A stretch of DNA of 64,000 nucleotides from Streptomyces sp. PsTaAH-137 (lineage in GTDB: Bacteria > Actinomycetota > Actinomycetes > Streptomycetales > Streptomycetaceae), in NCBI RefSeq assembly GCF_003259365.1, contig NZ_QLLY01000023.1, forward strand, positions 59,397 through 123,396, given 5' to 3'. The translations under genes and the position numbers were made by a program. The number at the start of each line of letters is the position of its first letter. The stretch's first letter is position 1. The notes beneath the pieces are model-generated. The model did not search any database. It was not told where the DNA came from and saw nothing but the letters and a program-made list of their open reading frames with translations. Below are positions 34,374 through 42,999 of this stretch, one piece after another.

Positions 34374-35057
34374 GGCGGCGGGGGCCGGCTTCTGGGCCAC
34401 CAGGGTGCCCTGCCGCCCCTGCGTCGCGCGCTCCATGGCGTCGGGCTCGCGCACCAGGCGGGCCTGCACGGCGAGTCCGGCGGCTTCGAGGTGCCCCTCG
34501 ACCTCCTCGGGTGAGCGCCAGTAGACGTCGAGCGAGAGGTCGTGGCCGTAGGCGTGGTCGAGGTGGCGGATCAGGTCGCCGATCTTGTAGCCGACCAGGA
34601 CATGGCCGCCGGGGGCGAGGACGCGGTGGAACTCCGCGAAGATCTCCGGCAGCACCTCCGGCGGCGTGTGCACCGTCGAGTACCAGGAGACGATGCCGCT
34701 CAGCGAGCCGTCGGGGAGGTCGAGGTCCGTCATCGAGCCCTCCTCGAAGCGCAGATCGGGGTGGGCGCGGCGGGCCTCGGCGATCATCTTCGGCGAGAGG
34801 TCGACGCCGAACGCGGTCAGTCCGAGGTCCCGCAGATGGGCCGTCGCGTGGCCCGGCCCGCAGCCGAGGTCGGCCACCGGGCCCAGGTCACCGCGGGGCC
34901 GCACGAGCTCGGCGAAGGCGCCGAACATCGCGACCCCGTACGGATCACGGCCGAACAGCGGGGGGATGATCTCGGCGTAGGCGCCCGCGGCGGTGTCGTA
35001 GGCGAGCTGGGTCGACTGCAAGTAGGTCGTCTGGAGGGTCGTCCGGTCGGTCGTCAT
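34368..35057 (-). CDS. Class I SAM-dependent methyltransferase
   Basis: This 229-residue enzyme has the Rossmann methyltransferase motifs. Motif I is VADLGCGPGHATAHL, the acidic loop is GVDLSPKMIAEARR, motif II/III is GSMTDLDLPDGSLSGIVSWY, and the post-motif is HRVLAPGGHVLVGYK. The acceptor substrate cannot be inferred. Its stop pairs with that of the convergent hydrolase gene. The gene is apparently monocistronic, as exonuclease III lies upstream on the same strand after 58 bp. Confidence 0.85.
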   Translation of the reverse strand: MTTDRTTLQTTYLQSTQLAYDTAAGAYAEIIPPLFGRDPYGVAMFGAFAELVRPRGDLGPVADLGCGPGHATAHLRDLGLTAFGVDLSPKMIAEARRAHPDLRFEEGSMTDLDLPDGSLSGIVSWYSTVHTPPEVLPEIFAEFHRVLAPGGHVLVGYKIGDLIRHLDHAYGHDLSLDVYWRSPEEVEGHLEAAGLAVQARLVREPDAMERATQGRQGTLVAQKPAPAAP

Positions 35058-35115
35058 GGTCGGCGACGCTAACGCCGACCACTGACAACGCCCGCCGCCC
35101 ACCGACCCGATCAGG

Positions 35116-35895
35116 TCAGACGTCGAGGTCCACCACGACCGGCGCGTGGTCGGAGGCGCCCTTGCCCTTGCGCTCCTCGCGGTCGACGTACGCGTCCGAG
35201 ACGGCCTTCGCGAACGGCTCGTTGCCGTAGACCAGGTCGATGCGCATGCCGCGGTTCTTCGGGAAGCCCAGGGCGCGGTAGTCCCAGTACGTGAAGGGGC
35301 GGTCGTACTTGAGCGGGCGCGGCACGACGTCGGTGAGGCCCGTCTCGCGCAGCGAGGCGAGGGCGGCGCGCTCGGGCTCGGTGACATGGGTGAGGCCGTC
35401 GAAGGCGGCGAGGTCCCAGACGTCCTCGTCGGTCGGTGCCACGTTGTAGTCGCCCAGGACGGCGAAGGGGCGGCTGCCCGCGGCGTCGCCCGCGACGGCC
35501 GCCTTCAGCGCCTCGAACCACTGGAGCTTGTACGCGTAGTGCGCGTGGTCGATCTCCCGGCCGTTCGGCACGTACACCGACCAGACGCGGACCGGGCCGC
35601 AGGTCGCGGAGACGGCGCGGGGCTCCTCGGCGCCGTCGTAGCCCGGGTCGCCGGGCAGGCCCTTGACCACGTCGTCGAGGCCGACGCGGGAGAGCAGCGC
35701 CACGCCGTTCCACCGGCCTGTCGCGTTCACCGCCGACTCGTAGCCCAGCTCGCGCAGCGCGTCCGCGGGGAACTGCTCCTCCGAGCATTTGGTCTCCTGG
35801 ATGCACAGCACGTCCGTGCCGCTGCTCTCCAGCCAGGCCAGCAGGCGCGGGAGGCGCGCGGTGATCGAGTTCACGTTCCAGGTAGCGATGCGCAT
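35116..35895 (-). CDS. xth: Exodeoxyribonuclease III / AP endonuclease
   Basis: This 259-residue enzyme repairs abasic and damaged 3' ends. It has the EEP fold motifs: MRIATWNVNSITARL, catalytic Glu in LCIQETKCSEEQFP, Tyr in VWSVYVPNGREID, Asp-Asn in LGDYNVAPTDEDVWD, and the C-terminal Asp-His in GASDHAPVVVDLDV. ATG 35895 gives the conserved N-terminus; the longer frame to 35988 runs into the divergent promoter. Family and length are as expected. Confidence 0.94.
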   Translation of the reverse strand: MRIATWNVNSITARLPRLLAWLESSGTDVLCIQETKCSEEQFPADALRELGYESAVNATGRWNGVALLSRVGLDDVVKGLPGDPGYDGAEEPRAVSATCGPVRVWSVYVPNGREIDHAHYAYKLQWFEALKAAVAGDAAGSRPFAVLGDYNVAPTDEDVWDLAAFDGLTHVTEPERAALASLRETGLTDVVPRPLKYDRPFTYWDYRALGFPKNRGMRIDLVYGNEPFAKAVSDAYVDREERKGKGASDHAPVVVDLDV

Positions 35896-35969
35896 GTCCC
35901 ACAACCTACCGGGCGGGTACGACAACGGGCCCGCACGGCCGCGCGCGACCGTCCGGCACAGGTCCGATA

Positions 35970-36012
35970 TAGACAGGTAATCTTGCAAGTTTTCCTGTTA
36001 GACAGTTAGCCT
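35970..36012 (+). promoter_or_regulatory. Operator-like dyad over a leaderless promoter
   Basis: Positions 35974-35997 form a 24-bp dyad centred on CTTGCAAG, with 10 of 12 positions matching between the arms. TTGCAA (35983-35988) and TAGCCT (36007-36012) are 18 bp apart and could be -35/-10 boxes. The -10 ends 7 nt before ATG 36020, so the transcript would be leaderless. Direct repeats TAGACAG flank the dyad at 35970 and 35999. A MarR- or TetR-type repressor would fit; none is adjacent. Confidence 0.5.
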
Positions 36013-36019
36013 GCCGAAC

Positions 36020-36607
36020 ATGAGTGACAGCACCCCCACCCCTCTCTCCCTCGACGAGCGCCCCGCCCTCGTCCTCATCGACCTCCAGCAGGGCATCCTC
36101 GGCCTGCCGACCGTGCACCCCTCCGGTGACGTCCTGAAGAACGCCGTCCGGCTCGCCGACGCCTTCCGCGCCAAGGACCTGCCGGTCGTGCGGGTGAAGG
36201 TCGGCTGGTCGCAGGACGGCGGGGACCTCCCGGTCAGCCGGGCCGTGACGCCGGGTCCGGCGCAGGCGCCGCCGGCCGCGTTCTCCGAGTTCCCCGACGA
36301 GCTCGGGCCGCTCGGCGACGACATCGTGATCACCAAGCGGCACTGGGGCGCCTTCACCGGCACCGAGCTGGACCTCCAGCTGCGCCGGCGCGGGGTCACG
36401 CAGATCGTGCTCTGCGGCATCTCCACGTCGATCGGCGTCGAGTCGACCGCCCGCTCCGCGTTCGAGCTGAGCTACCACCTGCTGGTCGTGGACGACGCGA
36501 CGACCGACACGGACGCCGATTCCCACGCGCACAGCTTCGGGAAGATCTTCCCGCGCATCGCCGAGCTGGGCTCGACCGACGACGTGCTCGCGCTCCTCGG
36601 CAAGTGA
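36020..36607 (+). CDS. Isochorismatase-like hydrolase (Cys position is Gly)
   Basis: This 195-residue protein has the isochorismatase-like alpha/beta fold. Conserved elements are LVLIDLQQGILG (Asp), VITKRHWGAFTGTELD (Lys) and LCGISTSIGVESTARSAF. At the nucleophile position, where cysteine hydrolases read C-V, this protein has Gly-Val, as in non-thiol isochorismatases such as EntB. It therefore is unlikely to be a nicotinamidase. No siderophore genes are nearby. No ribosome site is visible and a good -10 lies just upstream. Confidence 0.82.
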   Translation: MSDSTPTPLSLDERPALVLIDLQQGILGLPTVHPSGDVLKNAVRLADAFRAKDLPVVRVKVGWSQDGGDLPVSRAVTPGPAQAPPAAFSEFPDELGPLGDDIVITKRHWGAFTGTELDLQLRRRGVTQIVLCGISTSIGVESTARSAFELSYHLLVVDDATTDTDADSHAHSFGKIFPRIAELGSTDDVLALLGK

Positions 36608-36626
36608 TGCAGTAACTGACAGCGGC

Positions 36627-37262
36627 TCACACCTGCGCCGAGTCGCCCGGCGTCAGGCGCAGGTGTTCCGTGCCGCCCAGCGCGCCGATCTGGTTGTCGT
36701 AGATCGGGCGCGCGAGGTCGGTGAGCAGCGCGTCATGAATGTCGTACGCGCGCGTGGGCTTGACCTCGCGGACGTACTCGATGACCTCGGCGATCTTGTT
36801 CCAGGGCGCCATGACGGGCAGCATCAGCGTCTCGACCTGCTGGTCGGGGACGGTGAGGGCGTCGCCGGGGTGGAAGACGGTGCCGCCGTCGATCAGATAG
36901 CCGACGTTCGTGATCCGCGGGATGTCCGGGTGGATGACCGCGTGCAGTTCGCCGTGGACCTGGACGTCGAATCCGGCGGCCGTGAACGTGTCGCCGTGGC
37001 CGACCGTGTGGACGCGGCCCGGGAAGGCCGCCGAAATCTTCTCCGCGACCGACTTCAGGGTCCAGATCTCCGCGGCGGGATCGGCCTCCAGGCCCGCGCG
37101 CAGCCGCTCCTCGTTGAAGTGGTCCGGGTGCTCGTGCGTCACCAGGATCGCCTCGGCACCGATCGCCGCGTCCTCCTCCGTGAAGGTGCCGGGGTCGATG
37201 ACGAGGGTGCGGCCGTCCTTCTCCAGACGGACACAGGCGTGGGTCTTCTTCGTGAGCTTCAT
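36627..37262 (-). CDS. MBL-fold metal-dependent hydrolase
   Basis: This 211-residue protein belongs to the UlaG-like metallo-beta-lactamase group. It begins MKLTKKTHACVRLEKDGRTL, then shows the metal motif VTHEHPDHFNEE and later His/Asp ligands in ELHAVIHPDIP, VFHPGDALT and YDIHDALLTD. No signal peptide is present. Substrates are unknown. It ends 20 bp from the isochorismatase-like gene in convergent orientation. Confidence 0.85.
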   Translation of the reverse strand: MKLTKKTHACVRLEKDGRTLVIDPGTFTEEDAAIGAEAILVTHEHPDHFNEERLRAGLEADPAAEIWTLKSVAEKISAAFPGRVHTVGHGDTFTAAGFDVQVHGELHAVIHPDIPRITNVGYLIDGGTVFHPGDALTVPDQQVETLMLPVMAPWNKIAEVIEYVREVKPTRAYDIHDALLTDLARPIYDNQIGALGGTEHLRLTPGDSAQV

Positions 37263-37283
37263 GGTTCCATCCTGCTCCCGGCC

Positions 37284-37312
37284 CACCGGTGCCGGGCAAC
37301 CGGACACCGGTG
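37284..37312 (-). terminator. Hairpin after the PcaL gene
   Basis: Two copies of the self-complementary octamer CACCGGTG at 37284-37291 and 37305-37312 can pair across a 13-base loop that itself holds CCGG repeats. They lie just downstream of the PcaL stop at 37334 and upstream of the MBL gene. Confidence 0.45.
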
Positions 37313-37333
37313 CTCCTGGTACCCGCCTGCCGG

Positions 37334-38626
37334 TCACTCCTGCGGGGTGGTCTCTTCCCTGATGACCTGCTGGGCGACCTTGAAGGCGGAGTTCGCGGCC
37401 GGAACGCCGCAGTAGACCGCCGCCTGGAGCAGGATCTCCTTGATCTCGGCGGCCGTGAGGCCGTTGCGGAGGGCGGCGCGGGTGTGGAAGGCCAGCTCGT
37501 CGAGGTGACCGCCCGCGACCAGGGCCGTGAGCGTCACCGACGAGCGCATCCGGCGGTCGAGGCCGGGCCGGCTCCAGATCTCGCCCCACGCGTAGCGCGT
37601 GATGAACTCCTGGAAGTCGCCGGAGAACTCGTCCGCGGAGGCCAGCGCCCGGTCGACGTGGGCGTCGCCGAGAACCTCGCGGCGCACTTTGAGCCCCACC
37701 TCATGCGGATCGGGGCGGACGGCGGCCTCGGGCTGCCGGATCGCCGCGGTGATCTCGGCGACCGGGGCGACCGGCGGGGGCGACGGCGCGAGGACCGGCT
37801 TGGCCGGGGCGGCCTGGATGGCGTGCTGGCCGGTGTCGAAGCCGGGCAGCCATGCGGAGGTGAAGTGCCGCACGAGGAGATCGGTCACCGCGGCCGGCTG
37901 CTCGACGGGGGCCAGGTGGGAGGCGCCGGGGACGACGGCGAGCCGCGCGTCCGGTATGCCGGCGACCAGCGTACGGGCCTCGGCGGGCCCGGTGACCTGG
38001 TCGTCCGAGCCGACGAGCACCAGCGTCGGAACGCCGACCGCCCCCAGTTCCGTACGGATGTCGAAGGCGGCCAGGGCCTCGCAGCAGGCGATGTAGCAAC
38101 CCGGGTCGGTGGTGCGGACCATCTGCACGGCCCAGTCGGTGATGGCGGGCTGCGCGGCGGCGAACCCGGCCGTGAACCAGCGCTCCGGCGAGGTGCGGGC
38201 GATGGGGTCGAGGCCGTTGCTGCGCACGATGACGCCGCGCTGGCGGAACTCGTCGGCGGTGCCGAAGCGGGGCGAGGCGGCTATCAGCCCGAGCGACGCG
38301 ACGCGCTCGGGGTGGCGCAGCGCCAGCTCCGCGCCGATCGCGCCGCCCAGCGAGCAGCCCGCGTACCCGAACCGCTGCACGCCCACCTCGTCGAGCGTGG
38401 CCAGCACCCGCTCGGCCAGCTCGCCGACGGAACCGGCCGGACGGGCGGGGGCGCCGCCGTGTCCCGGCAGGTCGAACCGGAACACCCTCCAGTGCTTGAC
38501 CAGCTCCGGGATCTGCCGGTCCCACATGTGCCACGTCGTGCCCAGTGAGGGACCCAAGATGAGGACGGGCGCGTCCTCCGGCCCGTCGAAGCGGTATTGC
38601 AGGGTGTTCTTCGGCGTCTCACTCAC
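37334..38626 (-). CDS. pcaL: Fused 3-oxoadipate enol-lactonase / 4-carboxymuconolactone decarboxylase (PcaL)
   Basis: This 430-residue protein joins two steps of the protocatechuate branch of the beta-ketoadipate pathway. Residues 1-260 are an alpha/beta hydrolase lactonase, with the nucleophile Ser in YAGCSLGGAIG, Asp in VGSDDQVTG and His in PGASHLAPVE. A Pro-rich linker (APAKPVLAPSPPPVAPVAE) leads to the decarboxylase domain, with FITRYAWGEIWSRPGLDRRM and the Cys-containing QAAVYCGVPAANSAF. Such PcaD-PcaC fusions are known in Rhodococcus and Streptomyces. The other pca genes are not adjacent here, which is unusual. The start is GTG 38626. Confidence 0.92.
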   Translation of the reverse strand: MSETPKNTLQYRFDGPEDAPVLILGPSLGTTWHMWDRQIPELVKHWRVFRFDLPGHGGAPARPAGSVGELAERVLATLDEVGVQRFGYAGCSLGGAIGAELALRHPERVASLGLIAASPRFGTADEFRQRGVIVRSNGLDPIARTSPERWFTAGFAAAQPAITDWAVQMVRTTDPGCYIACCEALAAFDIRTELGAVGVPTLVLVGSDDQVTGPAEARTLVAGIPDARLAVVPGASHLAPVEQPAAVTDLLVRHFTSAWLPGFDTGQHAIQAAPAKPVLAPSPPPVAPVAEITAAIRQPEAAVRPDPHEVGLKVRREVLGDAHVDRALASADEFSGDFQEFITRYAWGEIWSRPGLDRRMRSSVTLTALVAGGHLDELAFHTRAALRNGLTAAEIKEILLQAAVYCGVPAANSAFKVAQQVIREETTPQE

Positions 38627-38720
38627 GCCGAAGACGTTCTCACATCACACAAATTCGCACGTGCCTGGGTCGGGTCCCCACGCAAGCCGTCCCACGTTGT
38701 GAGGACTTCGCGAAGATCCT

Positions 38721-39134
38721 TTACTTGTGGTCCGGCCGGCCCTCGTGCTGCCGGGCGAGGAGGTGGGTGCGGCCGAACACGCCGGCCGCGGCGCGGGCCG
38801 TCGGGGTGCCGGTGTCGAGGTCCGCACCGGCCTCCAGCAGCGCGGTGACCACCTCGTCCGCGCCCTTGAACAGGGCGCCGGAGAGGGGGGTCTGGCCGCG
38901 GACGTTGGTCAGGTCCGGGTCGGCGCCGCGCGCCAGCAGGGCCCGGACGGTGTCGGCGTTGCCGTGGTAGGCGGCCAGCATCACGAGGGTGTTGCCGGCC
39001 GGGTCCTTCGCGTCCGCCGGCAGGCCGTGCGCCAGGAACTCGACGAGCTGTTCGGTGTCCCCCGCGCGTGCGAGGTCCATGGCGAGGTCGACGACGCGCG
39101 CCGTCTGCTCCGGTGTCAGTGCGGCGCTGTTCAT
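38721..39134 (-). CDS. Ankyrin-repeat protein downstream of catalase
   Basis: This 137-residue cytosolic protein is built of about three ankyrin repeats, seen as DPAGNTLVMLAAYHGNADTV, DLTNVRGQTPLSGALFKGAD and a partial third. It follows the catalase gene by 47 bp on the same strand. In Pseudomonas aeruginosa an ankyrin protein (AnkB) is encoded beside catalase KatB and supports its activity, so an accessory role is plausible. No signal peptide is seen here, unlike AnkB. Confidence 0.88.
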   Translation of the reverse strand: MNSAALTPEQTARVVDLAMDLARAGDTEQLVEFLAHGLPADAKDPAGNTLVMLAAYHGNADTVRALLARGADPDLTNVRGQTPLSGALFKGADEVVTALLEAGADLDTGTPTARAAAGVFGRTHLLARQHEGRPDHK

Positions 39135-39181
39135 CGGTCTCCGCTCATCCGTGTCAGCTCGTCGGTCCGGGCGCGGGCGGT

Positions 39182-40645
39182 TCAGAGCCGGCCGGCGGCC
39201 AGCGCCTCGATCGCCGCGCGCACGCCTTCGCCGTAGGCGGGGTCGGCCTGGGTGCAGTTGCCGATGTGCCGCTCGACGGTCTGCGGGGACGCGCCGTCGA
39301 TCGCGCGGGCCGTGTTCGCGAAGAGCGCCTGCTGCTGCTCCGGGGTCATCAGGCGGAACAGATTTCCGGGCTGCTCGAAGTAGTTGTCGTCGTCCGCCCG
39401 GAAGTCGAACCGGTCGGCGACCGCACCCACGGCCTGCTGCGGCTCGCGGTAGGCGGGCTGCTCCTGCCAGCGGCCGTACGCGTTCGGCTCGATGCTCGGC
39501 GTGGCGCCCTGGTTGCCGTCGACGCGCAACTGGCCGTCGCGGTGGAAGGAGTTGGCCGGGTTCTTCGGGGCGTTGACCGGGATCTGGTGGTGGTTCACGC
39601 CGAGGCGGTAGCGCTGGGCGTCACCGTAGGAGAACAGCCGGCCCTGGAGCATCTTGTCCGGGGAGAACCCGATGCCGGGCACCACATTGGCCGGGTTGAA
39701 CGCGGCCTGCTCGACGTCGGCGAAGTAGTTGTCGGGGTTGCGGTTCAGTTCCCACTCGCCGACCTCGATCAGCGGATAGTCCTTCTTCGACCAGACCTTG
39801 GTCAGGTCGAAGGGGTGGAAACGGTAGTGCTCCGCGTCCGCCTCCGGCATGACCTGGATGAACAGCTTCCACTTCGGGAAGTCACCACCCTCGATCGCGT
39901 CGAACAGGTCCCGCTGGTGCGACTCACGGTCCTTGCCGACCAGCGCCTCCGCCTCGGCGTCGGTGAGGTTCTCGATGCCCTGCTGGGTGCGGTGGTGGAA
40001 CTTCACCCAGAACCGCTCGCCCTCGGCGTTGACCAGGCTGTAGGTGTGCGACCCGAACCCGTGCATGTGCCGGTACGAGGCCGGGATACCGCGATCCGAC
40101 ATCACGATGGTGACCTGGTGCAACGCCTCGGGCAGGTTCGTCCAGAAGTCCCAGTTGTTCTCCGCGTCACGCAGGTTCGTACGCGGATCACGCTTCACCG
40201 CGTGATTGAGATCCGGGAACTTCAGCGCGTCGCGGAAGAAGAACACCGGGGTGTTGTTGCCGACCAGATCCCAGACGCCCTCGTCCGTGTAGAACTTCAG
40301 GGCGAAACCGCGGATGTCCCGCTCGGCATCGGCCGCTCCCCGCTCCCCCGCGACCGTCGAGAACCGCGCGAACATCTCCGTCTTCTTGCCGACCTCGGAG
40401 AAGACCTTCGCGGACGTGTACCGCGTGATGTCCTGCGTGATGGTGAGCGTGCCGAAGGCGCCCGAGCCCTTGGCGTGCATCCGGCGCTCCGGGATCACCT
40501 CACGGTCGAAGTGCGCGAGCTTCTCCAGGAACCACACGTCCTGGAGGAGCATCGGACCGCGCGCACCGGCGGTCAGGGAGTTCTGGTTGTCGGGCACCGG
40601 TGCGCCCGCGACCGTGGTCAGCGGCTTCTGATTGTTCTCGGGCAA
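39182..40645 (-). CDS. Monofunctional haem catalase (small subunit clade)
   Basis: This 487-residue enzyme decomposes hydrogen peroxide. It shows the catalase active-site regions: the distal His in VIPERRMHAKGSGAFG, the Asn in FALKFYTDEGVWDLVGNNTP, FFFRDALKFPDLNHAVKRDP, and the proximal haem Tyr in LFSYGDAQRYRLGVNH. The start is most likely TTG 40645 because AGGAG lies 6 nt upstream and LPENNQKPLTTVAGAPVPDN matches catalase N-termini. It is first of a catalase-ankyrin pair; no CatR/Fur-type repressor is adjacent. Confidence 0.93.
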   Translation of the reverse strand: MPENNQKPLTTVAGAPVPDNQNSLTAGARGPMLLQDVWFLEKLAHFDREVIPERRMHAKGSGAFGTLTITQDITRYTSAKVFSEVGKKTEMFARFSTVAGERGAADAERDIRGFALKFYTDEGVWDLVGNNTPVFFFRDALKFPDLNHAVKRDPRTNLRDAENNWDFWTNLPEALHQVTIVMSDRGIPASYRHMHGFGSHTYSLVNAEGERFWVKFHHRTQQGIENLTDAEAEALVGKDRESHQRDLFDAIEGGDFPKWKLFIQVMPEADAEHYRFHPFDLTKVWSKKDYPLIEVGEWELNRNPDNYFADVEQAAFNPANVVPGIGFSPDKMLQGRLFSYGDAQRYRLGVNHHQIPVNAPKNPANSFHRDGQLRVDGNQGATPSIEPNAYGRWQEQPAYREPQQAVGAVADRFDFRADDDNYFEQPGNLFRLMTPEQQQALFANTARAIDGASPQTVERHIGNCTQADPAYGEGVRAAIEALAAGRL

Positions 40646-40814
40646 GGCTCGCTCCTGGGGGTGTCGACGCGGGCGTCCGCGTGGGCACCTGCATGGATGA
40701 CCTTCGGTCGCGTTTTCGAAACCGGCGCCGCACCCGGTCGGCGGGACCGGCCGGCGGGACCGGTTCGGCCTTGTCCGGCGCGACACCGCGACCGGCCCGA
40801 TCGATCATGAACGC

Positions 40815-42125
40815 ATGCATGAGGGTGAGAAGAGCGGTGTCCTGCTGTGCAACGCCCTGCTGATCGACGGCCTCGGCGGGGCCCCTGAGCCGGACGGGGC
40901 GCTGCTCCTGGACGGCGGGAAGGTGGCGTGGGCGGGCAGCCTGGCCGCGGCGCCGACCGAGGTGCGCGACGCGCGGCGGGTCGACCTGGGCGGGCGGACT
41001 GTGTGCCCGGGGTTCATCGACACCCATGTGCACTTCGCCCTGCCGGGGCGCGCCGGGAGTCCGCTGAGCGGAGTGAACGAGCTGCCCAGCTACCGGGTGC
41101 TGAAGGTCCTCGACCGGTTGCGGGTGACGCTGGAGAACGGGGTCACCACGGCGCGGGACCTGATGGGGCTCGACGCGGGGTTCCGGCGGGCCCTGGAGGA
41201 GCGCAGGATCGTCGGCCCGCGGCTGCGGGTGGCGGTGTCGATGCTCAGCCAGCGCGCGGGGCACGCGGACTTCACGCTCGCCAGTGGGGTGGACGGGTAC
41301 GCGGCGGCGGTCGCCATGCCGCTCAGCCCGAGCGGTCTGGTGAACTCGGTCGACGAGGTCAGGCTGCGGGTGCGCGAGCTGGTGGCGGCCGGTGCGGACT
41401 GCGTCAAGGTGGCCAGCAGCGGCGGTGTCACCTCGCCGCACGATCAGCCGGACTGGCTGGGGATGCGCCCGGAGATGCTGCGGGCGGTGCGCGAGGAGGC
41501 GGACGCGTACGGCGGTCTTCCGGTCGCCGCGCACGCCATCGGGCGGCCCGGGATCGAGGCGGCGGTCCGCTCGGGCGTGACGAGCGTCGAGCACGGTTAC
41601 GCCCTCGACGACGAGCTGCGCGCGGAGATGGTGGAGCGCGGCCAGTTCCTGGTCCCCACCCTGCTGGAGACGCTGACCGACGTGGACTCACCGGGCGTGC
41701 CGCCTGCCGTGCGGGCGAAGTCCGAGCACTGGCACCGCGTGGCGCAGGAGTCCGTGGCCGCGAGCGCGGCGGCCGGGGTGCGCATCGCGCTGGGCACGGA
41801 CAGCGGGCTGACGGCGAGCCACGGCAACAACCTCAAGGAGCTGGGGCTGCTGGTCCGGTTCGCCGGTATGACGCCGTTGCAGGCGATCAGCGCGGGCACG
41901 GCGGAGGCCGCGCGGCTGTGCGGGGTCGACGGCATCACCGGCACGCTGGAGGCCGGTAAGGCCGCCGACCTGGTCGTCATCGGCACGAACCCGCTGTCCG
42001 ACATCGACTCGCTGGGAGACCCGCGTTCGATCCACGCCGTCCTCAAGGAGGGCCGGATCGCGATCGACCGTGCGGGCGTCCTCTCGGGAAGCGGACTGCC
42101 CGGCCTCCAGGACACCGCCTCGTGA
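40815..42125 (+). CDS. Metal-dependent amidohydrolase (imidazolonepropionase-like)
   Basis: This 436-residue enzyme has the amidohydrolase barrel. It carries the HxH motif in CPGFIDTHVHFALPGRAG, Lys in AGADCVKVASSGGV, metal His in AAHAIGRPGI and SVEHGYALDD, and catalytic Asp in ALGTDSGLTASHG. The layout matches imidazolonepropionase-related or Xaa-Pro dipeptidase-like members. The substrate is unknown. It is divergent from catalase and convergent with the alpha/beta hydrolase, whose duplicated 3' end begins at this gene's stop codon. Confidence 0.86.
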   Translation: MHEGEKSGVLLCNALLIDGLGGAPEPDGALLLDGGKVAWAGSLAAAPTEVRDARRVDLGGRTVCPGFIDTHVHFALPGRAGSPLSGVNELPSYRVLKVLDRLRVTLENGVTTARDLMGLDAGFRRALEERRIVGPRLRVAVSMLSQRAGHADFTLASGVDGYAAAVAMPLSPSGLVNSVDEVRLRVRELVAAGADCVKVASSGGVTSPHDQPDWLGMRPEMLRAVREEADAYGGLPVAAHAIGRPGIEAAVRSGVTSVEHGYALDDELRAEMVERGQFLVPTLLETLTDVDSPGVPPAVRAKSEHWHRVAQESVAASAAAGVRIALGTDSGLTASHGNNLKELGLLVRFAGMTPLQAISAGTAEAARLCGVDGITGTLEAGKAADLVVIGTNPLSDIDSLGDPRSIHAVLKEGRIAIDRAGVLSGSGLPGLQDTAS

Positions 42126-42190
42126 GGAGCTACTCCTTGAGGAGCTACCCCTTGAGGGACTTCTTGAGGGGCTACTTCTTGAGGAACTCC
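42123..42190. repeat. ~15-bp tandem repeat at the end of the alpha/beta hydrolase gene
   Basis: Units of the form TGAGGAGCTACTCCT recur at 42123, 42138, 42153 (shortened), 42165 and 42180. Read on the minus strand, each copies the last codons of the hydrolase (LLEFLKK and TAG); several carry an in-frame stop. The array fills the gap between two convergent stop codons and also forms small hairpins, so it may act as a terminator. Confidence 0.8.
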
Positions 42191-42999
42191 AGCAGGTCCT
42201 TGTTGAACTTCTCCTTGTCGCCCGGGACGAGCGCGATGCCGTGCGAGCCGCCCTCGTAGACCTTGAGCGTCGCGTCCTTGATGATCTCGGCGGACTTGCG
42301 GCCGGTGGCGTCGATCGGGACGACCTGGTCGTCGTCGCCGTGCACCACGAGGGTGGGCACGTCGAACTTCTTGAGGTCGTCGGTGAAGTCGGTGGCCGCG
42401 AAGGCGTCCACGCACGCGACACCGCCCTGGATGGTCTCCTGCATCGCCATGTACCAGAAGGCGTCCTTGTTGCCCTGGGTGACCTTGTTGCCCTCGCGGT
42501 TGGCGCTGAAGAAGCCGACCGCGGTGTCCTTCCAGAACTGGGACCGCTCGTTGATGATCCCGGCCTTGATGTCGTCGAACACGCTCTGCGGGACGCCCTC
42601 GGGGTTGTCCGGGCCGTGGAGCATCAGCGGCGGGATCGCCGACAGCAGCACGGCGGAGCGGATCCGGGAGGTGCCGTGGCGGCCGATGTAGCGGGACAGC
42701 TCGCCGCCGCCCATCGAGTGCGCGACGAGCGTGACGTCGTTCAGGTCGAGACCGGTGATGAGGTCGTTGAGGTCGTCGGCGAACGTGTCCCAGTCGTAGC
42801 CGTCCCACACCGGGGTGGAGCGGCCGTGGCCCCGGCGGTCGTGGGCGATGCCCCGGTAGCCGGCGTCGGCGACCGCCTTCAGCTGGTCCTGCCAGGCGTC
42901 GCCGTTGAGCGGCCAGCCGTGGATGAACACCACGGGCCGACCCTGGCCCCAGTCCTTGTAGAAGATGTCCACGCCGTCGCGAGTGGTGCAGATGGGCAT
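42172..42999 (-). CDS. Alpha/beta hydrolase (non-haem haloperoxidase/esterase family)
   Basis: This 275-residue enzyme belongs to the bacterial non-haem chloroperoxidase/aryl esterase group. The oxyanion motif is FIHGWPLNGDAW, the nucleophile Ser is in LVAHSMGGGELSRY, the acid Asp in VVHGDDDQVVPID and the His in YEGGSHGIALV. ATG 42999 is preceded by GGAGAAC. Hydrolysis of esters is the safer prediction; perhydrolase or halogenation activity is possible for the family. Confidence 0.88.
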   Translation of the reverse strand: MPICTTRDGVDIFYKDWGQGRPVVFIHGWPLNGDAWQDQLKAVADAGYRGIAHDRRGHGRSTPVWDGYDWDTFADDLNDLITGLDLNDVTLVAHSMGGGELSRYIGRHGTSRIRSAVLLSAIPPLMLHGPDNPEGVPQSVFDDIKAGIINERSQFWKDTAVGFFSANREGNKVTQGNKDAFWYMAMQETIQGGVACVDAFAATDFTDDLKKFDVPTLVVHGDDDQVVPIDATGRKSAEIIKDATLKVYEGGSHGIALVPGDKEKFNKDLLEFLKK

